From Lithodes maja (lineage: Eukaryota > Arthropoda > Malacostraca > Decapoda > Lithodidae), in assembly GCA_037953745.1 (NCBI GenBank), contig JBAKBP010013146.1:1-64000 (forward strand): a DNA stretch of 64,000 nucleotides, written 5' to 3'. Below, piece by piece: positions 55,385 to 64,000 of the stretch. The first letter of the stretch is position 1, and each line of letters begins with the position of its first letter. The notes beneath the pieces were generated by a model. It ran no database searches, was not told where the DNA came from, and saw only the letters and a list, made by a program, of their open reading frames with translations. The position numbers were made by a program, and so were the translations under genes.

Positions 55385-55727
55385 TGACGCCTGAATCAGC
55401 GTCTGATCAAAGATCCACACAAGTACATCCACGATATGATGGAAAGCTTATTGGATAGTTATTCTGATTTTCTTTTTCTTTTTATTTTTTACGAAGTTTT
55501 TTCGTAGTGAGAACCCAATTCATAATGACTGAAGCCATGAGTGAGGTCGCGTGCGCTCATGATGAAGGCTCCTCAGATTTTAAATGCTCTGCGCGCGGTA
55601 GATTCAAACTACGGCGGATTAGTGTTTGAAGAGGATGCCTTATGTAATAGGCATGTTCGTCAATGATTACGGGGCCACTACTAAATATTAGGTTTTCTTT
55701 ATCTCCCTTACAAGAGTCAAACCTATA
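55385..55727. repeat. DIRS A-plus right inverted terminal repeat with extension
   Basis: Reverse complement of 38705-38990, plus the 3' extension 55671-55727 that ends in GAGTCAAACCTATA. Confidence 0.85.
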
Positions 55728-56524
55728 ATGCTATATGTATAATTTTAATGGCAAGGCAAATATTAAGGCAGTTAAATACGTTAACCTATTGATCGTGTAC
55801 CTGGCAGCCGACGCCGGCACCACCAAACTTACCAAAGTTAACACGTTGTACTGCTTCGCGCGCCTCCAGATAGAGACAATAAACACCTAGAATCCTAGAT
55901 TATAACTACAGAACAACATGACGTTTCTCCAATAAAATATCGATTCCCTTCTACAGTGCATAGGCTATAATTAGTCTATGTCCAGGTACCGTTGCCCACA
56001 CAAGTTGTTTCTAATCGTGATCTGATGTATGAATGTAAATTATATAGGCCTATACGAATTAATTGCGAGTGCGGTTTCTTTTAATTGTCAGTTTACTAAT
56101 CATATGAATTAACCACTATAGGCCTACACTCTGTAATTCAATGATGCGCAATATAATTCCATTAACATGGTCACGGAGAGGAATTAACTGAACTTATATA
56201 AATATGTGGGCAACTGCAGGCTACGTGATGGCTTGATTTTGATGTATGTTCCTAATTAATATGCATTGAATTATGGTGGTGGTTCATCTTCGTTCAAATT
56301 AAGAAATAAACACCAAGAAAGATCGTTTCTCAGTCCATGTTGACGATCGTCTAGTAGGTGTTTACCTTAAGCCAGAGAAGTACGTTCCCCACCCTGAGTC
56401 TGCCCCGCGCTCTGGAATGTGATCCGCATTTCCTTTCAACTTTACTTTTCCGCATCCGTTTTTCGTATGTGACGTCACAGGCCCAACAACGCATCCGTAA
56501 AATACGGCTCGTGTGAACCGGGCT
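55728..56524 (+). mobile_element. DNA element C, copy 1, right half
   Basis: Matches 57950-58004 plus 61643-62114 and continues to a terminus GGCTCGTGTGAACCGGGCTT. This is the inverted counterpart of the left end GCCTAGTTCACACTAGCC at 38446/57672. Non-coding. The superfamily is undetermined: termini border TTAA/TAA, compatible with more than one group. Confidence 0.75.
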
Positions 56525-56528
56525 TTAA

Positions 56529-57667
56529 CCCATGGGATCCGGGGGGCCTCATATGAATTTTGGTCAAATCAACTTCATACAGTGGAATCTCCAATCTCGA
56601 TCATAATTGGTTCCCACAAATACCAATCGAGATTCGAAATATCGAGATGCGAAGTTAACTTCTTATGGGAAAAAATACAATCGGTTCCAGCCACTTGCCG
56701 ACTAACCTACATCAAATCTGTCAATTTTCACATTTGCCCCCCACAATCACATGCAATATATATAATATGTTTAAAATAGATAAATGAATAATGAAAGAGT
56801 TTTTATTTTTACCTTATATTTATTGATAAAGAGGTTTGTGTGGTTGATTGTTGGTTCCGAGGCGAACGCAATTAGGTTACTGCGTCTCCGCACCCGGCGC
56901 ACAGTCACCATCATCAATTCTTGCAATTGCTTCCCTCACCCTGTCACCACTAGTACCGGCATTTTATGAATGCGATAAAAACGGTCCAGGTAGACGACTT
57001 CACAATACAAGTTTTCAAGCGAATGGCGGACGTAGTGACTGGTACACCAAGTGGCCGCTAGATCTACCGACTTCAATAAATTTTCCTTGGTATAAAGTTT
57101 AATCAAGTTTTCTTTTGTCTTTACCATTATTATATATTAGATTTTCCTCATACAAATAATAATGTATATTAAAACATGGTAAAGTAATTTATATTACTAC
57201 GTAAATGAAAGCGGCAGAGACAGGTTAGACTACCGCTTGAGACGATCGATACTAGCGGTACATTAGTATACAGGTGAACAAAACACAATGACTGTGAGGT
57301 TCACACATCGATTTGGTCAAGATTAATCTGTTTATATTAGTATATAAGCATCTAGCATCGATATTTAGCTATCGAGATTAACGTTTTTTCATCGAGATTT
57401 GTGATTGGGGAGAGCTTGAAGGTGGCATCGAGATGCGAAATATCGAGATGAGATTGATCGAGATATGTGAGCCTACTGTAATTCAGTAGGTACTGATTGA
57501 GACCACCTAGAGCAGTCAATGTTTTTGCAAATTGTAGAACTTTTGTTGTCTGTAGAATGCCGTAGAGATGACGTCGCTACAACGCGTGGTTGCCGAGTTC
57601 TGATGATTATAGCGGCGATTTTTATTTGACCATTTTACCTCATATGAGGCCTCCCGGATCCCAAGGG
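56529..57667. mobile_element. MITE2: second piggyBac-like element, TTAA flanks
   Basis: About 30-bp TIRs: CCCATGGGATCCGGGGGGCC (left) and the complement of GGCCTCCCGGATCCCAAGGG (right), flanked by TTAA at 56525-56528 and 57668-57671. It sits exactly at the junction between the right end of element C copy 1 and the left end of copy 2. Non-coding apart from the nested Tigger-6. Confidence 0.85.
56580..57478. mobile_element. Tigger-6: Tigger-like element nested in MITE2
   Basis: Ends CAGTGGAATCTCCAATCTCG and the complement of the right end CGAGATATGTGAGCCTACTG, flanked by TA at 56578-56579 and 57479-57480. Subterminal blocks repeat ATCGAGAT several times on both sides (56627-56650 and 57369-57465). 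No transposase recognised in 899 bp. Confidence 0.8.
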
Positions 57668-58005
57668 TTAAGCCTAGTTCACACTAGCCGTTTTTTCGTA
57701 CCGTTTTACGGTACATATAAAAAATCGTGACGTCAGAGTGACGTCACTTACAGACATGCGGCGTGTACGTAGTGTGAACCGAGAAGCCGTTTACCAAAAT
57801 GCGTACCGCTCAAAAAGATGGTTTCGATTCATCTTTTTGGTGTACGCACGAGAAGAACGTTACGTATATTGAACATTGAAGTGAAATGTGTGTAATATTG
57901 TTATGCCAATTTCCATTACATTATAGTTAATATCGCATAACAGATATACGCTATATGTATAATTTTAATGGCAAGGCAAATATTAAGGCAGTTAAATACG
58001 TTAAC

Positions 58006-59829
58006 AAAGAAACAAAACTCCGCACAACACAAAAAACACCCACATTTCATAATTTCACCACCATCAGACAAGACCGGGCTGTCGGCGGGGGCGGTGGACT
58101 CATCAACCTGGTACACAAAGAAATATCATACATAGTAACCAGTGTACAAACCAAATCCCTCCTCCCCCCAAATGATAACACAACAGAAATACAATCAATT
58201 AAAATACACACTGGCAACACCTCCAACATAACCATCATAAACACATACTGTACATCCCTCCCCAAACATCCCCTACAGTACCAAATGAATACAGACCACA
58301 CTTACAACACATCACAAACACCCCACACCTCATCCTGGGTGGTGACTTCAACGCCAAGACGTCGGCCTGGTTTGTCGACAACCCCGACACAGACAGAGGG
58401 CTGGTACTACAAAACCAAACAGATAACCTCATCATCCTTAACGACATCCATCAACATACCCATATTCCTCACCAAGCCCTCTATAACCCATCATCTCCAG
58501 ACATCACCTTTTGCTCCCCAGAACTCGCCCCCACAACATCCTGGAGGGTGGTCAGAACCTTAGGCTCGGACCACCTCCCGATCATTATCACCACCAAAAC
58601 CAGACTCACCCCAGCTAGCCACAAACACACATACTGTACACCAATTATAAAAGAGCTAACTGGGAAGCATTCACAAATGAGACAGAACAACACTTCACAA
58701 CTCTAAACAGTACACCCATCACTAACATCAACAATGCTGTACACATACTCAATAAAACTATCCAAAATGCTGACAAGAAACACATTCCAAGAGGTAACAG
58801 AAAAAGACACAATCCCAACTTCACACCAGAAATTCAAAACCTCATCAGACAACGCGACATACTGAAACACTCCCCAGCACCCCACACACAAGACATCACA
58901 CAACACATTCAAGCACTCAACACTCAAACTAACAACAAAATACAAGAACAACAAAAACTAAATTGGAATAACTTCCTACAAACACTTGATCACAAAACAA
59001 ACCCCAAAAAACTCTACAAAACACTAAACAGCATCACACTTTCCAACAGCAACACAACACAATCACATGCTGCAATCACAACAACAGACTCTACTCCTTC
59101 ATGTAAACAACAAGCAAACACTCTCATCAATCACTTCTCACATGTCAGCCACCTAAAACCTCACAAAGGCGACCGACGTGTCATCCGACGTAAGAGACAA
59201 TTCCCCACAGACCCTGACTATACACCCTTCACCAATCACCAGACAAAGCATATCATCAACAATCTCAAGCACTCACCCGCCTGTGGCCTAGACAACATAA
59301 GCATAATTGGGGCGGGTGCCCAACCCCGAAAGGAGTTGAAATAGGGGAGCTATCCCCCCGCCAAAGGCGGCTTTCTAGGGCCCTTTCCTAGCTGATGCTG
59401 AGAGGATTGGGTTCTAGTCATGCGGTGATGGGCTGGTCTATCCGAGTGAGAACTGAGCGATCTCTGCCATACCCATAACTTACTCTGAGTGTTCCTTTTA
59501 CTTATATATCTTCTAGATCTCAAGTGGCGGCGTCTTTTCCGTGGATTGACCTCCCTACTGCCAACCTAGAAGTTGGCAGATTCGGAGCCAAAGCGTCACA
59601 TTTTTCCCTTGCCCCTCAACTTTCCCTTCATAATTGCTGAGGGGCACAGGGCCTTGGGTGGGGCTTTGGTTTCCCGGGCGTTTCCGCACCCTCCTTAGCT
59701 CCCTGCCTTGGAGTGGCTTCGGTCACCCGGGCTTTGTTAGTGGTAAGCAGGGAGGATTTTGTGGGGGCGCTCGTTTGTGGCCTTGGCCTTGCTCGAGACC
59801 TTGGGGCTGTTCGGCCAGACAGCCTGGGG

Positions 59830-59866
<37 letters not shown>

Positions 59867-61642
59867 TAAGCAACATACACCTCAGACACCTGGGACCACA
59901 AGGCATACAAGCACTCACTAACATATCAAACTACAGCTATTCACACAACATAATACCAGACATTTGGAAGCATGGTATCATCATCACATTCCCCAAACCC
60001 AACAAAGACCCCACGCTACCCTCCTCGCACCGCCCCATCACACTCCTTTGCTCCCCCTCCAAAGTCATGGAACACCTAGTATTACAACTAATTACACCCG
60101 ACCTACCCCTAGCTCCAACACAACATGGCTTTAGGCCACTGCACTCCACAAACACTCTTCTCACAGACCTTACACAAAGAGCTTTTGACGGCATCAACTC
60201 AGCTAGACCACCACACAGATCACTATTAGCCACACTCGACATTAGTAAAGCCTTCGATGCCATCCCCCGCCACAACCTAACAAACAAAATCTACAACACA
60301 AACATGCACAACAACACAAAAAGGTGGCTGGCCAACTTCCTAGCAGGTAGATGTGCACACGTATCTTTTGCCGGTCAGTCATCTAAAATCAGAAACTTTC
60401 CAAACGGAGTCCCACAAGGATCCGTCCTATCGCCCGCACTCTTCAATCTGTACATGCACGTTATAACTACACCCAATACGCCCCAAATAAACTTAGCTTC
60501 CTATGCAGATGACATAACACTCACATGCACACACCATGACCCAAAAAGAGCAACAGATCTCCTTCAACCCTATCTCAACACACTACATGGCTGGTGCACT
60601 ACAAACAGACTTAATCTAGCCCCAGCCAAATCCACCGCAACCCTGCTCACAAGCTGGACAGGAGAACACGAATACATCCCTCAACTCACCATAAACAACA
60701 CACCCCTAACACATACACACACACCCAAAATCCTAGGAGTAACATATGATACTCATATGATATTCAAACAGCACACCACAAACATTAAAAAGAAACTGAC
60801 ACCCAGACTTAACGCCCTCAGGTCACTTGCTCACACAAAATTTGGACACAACAAAGAAACTACCACCACAGTATATAAACAATACATAAGATCAGTGATG
60901 GAATACGCAAGCCCAGCCTGGGCTTCTAACCTAGCTGAAACACATCATAAGACCTTACAGACGATTCAAAACAAAAGCCCTGAAGATCATTACAGGCTGC
61001 ACAGCTACTGCACCCACAGATCATCTACATCAAGAAACCAAAATCCTCAAAGTCAAAGACCATCTGGACATGAGAGGCACTCAATTCCTGGCAGCAGCCT
61101 CCACGAACCAAGACCACCCACTAAACTACATGGCAACACACCCACAGACACCAAGAAATATCAAAACAACACCCAGCACACGGTATCACACACAATTATT
61201 GTCCTCTCTCCCTCCCTGCCCACCCCGAACCAACTTCCAGAAGCACATCCATACTCATATCTCTCGCCGATCCATCCACTCACTCACAGACAACACGCAG
61301 CTGCATGCACGACCTCCCGAAATCCATCCTTCCGAATCCTCCCTTCCTCGCGAGGACAGAGTCCACCTGGCCAGGCTGAGATGCGGACACCATCCAGCTC
61401 ACCTGAGCTATCAGAAGAGACTGGATGACTCCGTTGTCGATGCCTGCCCGGGATGTAACACAGCACCCCATACCATTAAGCACATCATAGAAGACTGCAT
61501 TTCACACAACCACTTACACCAACAACACAATCTACACTCAATGAGACCTCTGTGGGAAAGCCCGATCGTGGCCATGGCCTTCCTCAGGGACTCGAGGCTG
61601 TTTGGCCAGGCAGCTTAGGGAACAACAACAACAACAACAACC
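58006..61642 (+). pseudogene. LINE H copy 2, 5'-truncated, in element C
   Basis: Starts in the endonuclease at KETKLRTTQKTP (no PHD finger) and follows copy 1 to the same C-terminus and (AAC)n tail (61621-61641). Lesions relative to copy 1: 5-bp TACTGTA insertions at 58246 and 58632, a 557-bp SINE at 59304-59860, and a frameshift near 60976. RT boxes LDISKAFDAIPRHNL, GVPQGSVLSPALF and YADDITL are intact. Apart from these lesions the two copies are very similar, implying a recently active family. Confidence 0.88.
59304..59860 (+). mobile_element. SINE sharing the LINE H 3' tail
   Basis: A 557-bp insert is flanked by ACAACATAAGCA at 59292-59303 and 59861-59872. Its last 45 bp (GGGGCTGTTCGGCCAGACAG, CCTGGGGAAC, then AAC repeats) match the very 3' end of LINE H (GGCTGTTCGGCCAGGCAG, CTTAGGGAAC, AAC repeats). 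A B-box-like GGGTTCTAGTC lies near 59409. The upstream 500 bp are unrelated to LINE H. This is the expected structure of a SINE mobilised by that LINE. Confidence 0.85.
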
Positions 61643-62118
61643 ACCTATTGATCGTTGTACCTGGCAGCCGCCGCGGCACCACCAAACTTACCAAAGTTAA
61701 CACGTTGTACTGCTTCGCGCGCCTCCAGATAGAGACAATAAACACCTAGAATCCTAGATTATAACTACAGAACAACATGACGTTTCTCCAATAAAATATC
61801 GATTTCCTTCTACAGTGCATAGGCTATAATTAGTCTATGTCCAGGTACCGTTGCCCACACAAGTTTGTTTCTAATCGTGATCTGATGTATGAATGTAAAT
61901 TATATAGGCCTATATGAATTAATTGCGAGTGCGGTTTCTTTTAATTATCAGTTTACTAATCATATGAATTAACCACTATAGGCCTACACTCGTAATTCAA
62001 TGATGCGCAATATAATTCCATTAACATGGTCACGGAGAGGAATTAACAGAACTTATATAAATATGTGGGCAACTGCAGGCTACGTGATGGCTTGGTTTTG
62101 ATGTATGTTCCTACTTAA

Positions 62119-62233
62119 CCCTCCAGCCCCGGCTATGTATTATACAGTCGACGCTCGATTTAACGGACTAATAGGGGGGAGACCGAGTCCGTTGCTGGAA
62201 AAAGTCCGTAGCTGGAAAATTGCCTTCGTATTT

Positions 62234-62273
<40 letters not shown>

Positions 62274-64000
62274 TGAGGGACACGTTGTGCTGTACTGTCC
62301 CTGAAAACATAATAAAGGTCTTATTTGTCATTGATATGATAAATTTCACATGGAGAAAAAAAAAAAAAAAAAAAAAAAAAAAAGAAGGATATCCCCTCCT
62401 CTGTAGGCCTACTCCCTCCCCTCCCCGTCCCGCCTCAACCCCGACCCCGTTACTGTGATAATGTTGATAAGCCTTGTGCTACACCCTATTGAACACACTT
62501 AAAAGTGTATGTTATTTGGTCTCTATATAATCTGTGAATCATTTCCGATATGATAGAATTAAAGACATTTTTTCCACCAACTCATAATCAGCAAAAACGA
62601 CACAAATGTTAATTAAAAACATGTTATAATATTTCCCCATCATTTTGTGTATACCGTGGGAACAAAAAAAAAAAAAAATCTATCAAACGTAAATCTCCCG
62701 TCTGGGAAGCTCGGCGCATAGACGGAGGGGAGGGTTGAAATATTTCTTTGACTATCTTATTTATTATTTATCTATGTGCTGGAAGGATATTATATTTTTC
62801 AATTCCATCACATTAGAAATGATTCAAAGATTACAAAAAGTCCAAATAAGACATAGTTATGTTAATGTATAAGGGATTTAGGTAGCGCATTAGAGAGATA
62901 GATAGATAGAAAGAGAGTGTATATCGAGGGAAAAAAACAAAACAAAAAATCTATCAAACGTAAATCTACCATCTCTGCTCGCACGGAGGGGAGAGTTGAA
63001 ATATTTTGTTGACTATCTTATTTATTATTTATCTATGTGCTGGAAGGATATTATATTTTTCAATTCCATCACATTAGAAATGATTCAAAGATTACAAAAA
63101 GTCCAAATAAGACATAGTTATGTTAATGTATAAGGGATTTAGGTAGTGCATTAGAGAGATAGATAGATAGAAAGAGAGTGTATATCGAGGGAAAAAAACA
63201 AAACAAAAAATCTATCAAACGTAAATCTACCATCTCTGCTCGCACGGAGGGGAGAGTTGAAATATTTTGTTGACTATCTTATTTATTATTTATCTATGTG
63301 CTGGAAGGATATTATATTTTTCAATTCCATCACATTAGAAATGATTCAAAGATTACAAAAAGTCCAAATAAGACATAGTTATGTTAATGTATAAGGGATT
63401 TAGGTAGTGCATTAGAGAGATAAATAGATAGAGCAACGGACTTTGCTCCAACTTTTTTTCGAGCAACGGACTTTGTCCGTTGCTGGGTCCATTGTCCGTC
63501 TATGGACAGAGTCCGTTAAATCCGAAATCCGTTGTATCGGGGTCCGTTAAATCGAGCGTCGACTGTATATATATTCCTCGAAACCCGGGTGTTTTGGCCG
63601 AAAAACGTCTAGGCTAGGCTACCGTATATTCGTTAATCAGATTGCTTACCGCATTCCCGCGCATCCCCAAGCGTAGCTGTGTTATTTACCTGTAAAATGG
63701 CATTAAGTAGAGCTCTCTAAGTCAACTGGGTGAGCTGTGATGATGATTTCATTGGAGATAACTTTATGGCCAAACCAGCCACTTTACACCACTTTTCGAT
63801 ACTGAACAACAACATACAGGCACACAAGAACAAGCGACGCTCTCCTTCTTGTGGCCGGAGATGCGGAGCGTCGGTCCAGCCGGCTGTTGTTTACATGCGT
63901 CGGACCGACGCCTCGCACAGCAAGCTCACAGGCTGTGACGTCGTGGGTGCATAAGAGGCCTTCCGGGTACCTGTTACATGCTTTTTTATGGGCGTACATG
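62119..64000 (+). mobile_element. MITE1 copy d, split by Tigger-5, running off the window
   Basis: Left end TTAA at 62115-62118 followed by CCCTCCAGCCCCGG; resumes at 63568 and matches copies b and c to the window end. Removing Tigger-5 and one TA gives exactly the copy b sequence around GTATTATATATATATTCC. Confidence 0.88.
62145..63565. mobile_element. Tigger-5: Tigger-like element nested in MITE1 copy d
   Basis: Perfect TIR CAGTCGACGCTCGATTTAAC at both ends, TA flanks at 62143-62144 and 63566-63567. The interior is homologous to Tigger-4, with three ~260-bp units (62680, 62951, 63212). A T-run of about 34 (62238-62271) and an A-run of about 27 (62357-62383) face each other. Non-coding, 1421 bp. 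Confidence 0.9.

Larger units (their letters stand above)
38705..55727 (+). mobile_element. DIRS-type retrotransposon A, plus copy (17 kb with nested elements)
   Basis: The left ITR (38705-38990) and right ITR with extension (55385-55727) match those of the minus copy. An ICR lies at 55196-55330. Coding content is a gag remnant joined directly to a tyrosine recombinase, with RT and RNase H deleted. The leader is expanded by tandem duplication. Nested insertions are Tigger-3, LINE G and a tRNA-SINE. It interrupts element C: the uninterrupted C copy at 57672 shows the empty target around 57945-57950. Confidence 0.85.
57672..62114 (+). mobile_element. DNA element C, copy 2, interrupted by LINE H copy 2
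   Basis: The left part 57672-58005 and middle part 61643-62114 flank LINE H copy 2; copy 1 (55776-55790) shows them contiguous. It is then cut at TTAA (62115-62118) by MITE1 copy d; copy 1 has the empty TTAA at about 56254-56257. The right end lies beyond the window. Two TGACGTCA octamers (57728, 57739). Confidence 0.8.

Noticed and set aside
59713..59870. Novel protein with a poly-Asn stretch
   Set aside because: The Asn run is only the translated (AAC)n tail of the inserted SINE, fused by chance to the LINE H frame.

Overview
This 64 kb window is eukaryotic and consists almost entirely of transposable elements. There is no operon structure, no ribosome-binding sites and no prokaryotic gene. 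CR1-, RTE- and I/Jockey-type LINEs, DIRS-type tyrosine-recombinase retrotransposons, pogo/Tigger-like and piggyBac-like non-autonomous DNA transposons, tRNA-derived SINEs and short TTAGG-type runs point to an arthropod. A LINE tail rich in ATTAGGTAAATAC suggests a decapod crustacean. That assignment is inference. The only sequence that looks like a host gene is one 89-bp exon at 26065-26153, resembling sphingosine-1-phosphate lyase.

Layout. 1-700: RTE-like LINE 3' end. 1162-1942: LINE 'J' fragment, copy 1. 1945-4579: 5' part of GC-rich DIRS element B#1, with a tRNA-SINE inside. 4617-5195: a LINE scrap and MITE1 copy a. 5196-21359: DIRS element A in minus orientation. Inside it lie DIRS B#2 (7130-15388, itself carrying MITE1 copy b) and a Tigger-like element (15954-17285) that splits gag. 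21430-25080: a LINE ('H') with a long intact ORF and an N-terminal PHD-type finger. 25095-29560: minisatellite, SINE/RTE tail, the host-like exon, Tigger-1 and broken LINEs. 29925-38085: a CR1-like LINE ('D') on the minus strand, split by a 4.2-kb block (Tigger-2, a 59-bp satellite, another CR1 LINE and a further LINE fragment), by MITE1 copy c and by LINE J copy 3. 38446-56524: DNA element 'C', split by a 17-kb DIRS A copy in plus orientation. That copy holds Tigger-3, a full-length RNase H-bearing LINE ('G', 42068-49097, 13-bp target duplication) and a tRNA-SINE. 56529-57667: a piggyBac-like MITE holding Tigger-6. 57672-64000: a second element C, holding LINE H copy 2 (which holds a SINE sharing its 3' tail) and then MITE1 copy d (which holds Tigger-5).

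Many boundaries are supported inside the window, because a paralogous copy preserves the empty target site. The DIRS copies show the diagnostic architecture: inverted terminal repeats with an internal complementary region matching both termini. Both DIRS A copies have lost internal coding sequence. Several LINE/SINE or autonomous/non-autonomous partnerships can be read from shared termini.

The most unusual signal is a recurrent 5-bp insertion that turns TA into TACTGTA or TACAGTA. It is seen at eight places: five against a paralogous copy and three because removing it restores a reading frame. This is the footprint expected from excision of Tc1/mariner-superfamily elements with CAG...CTG ends, which are exactly the ends of the Tigger-like elements here.
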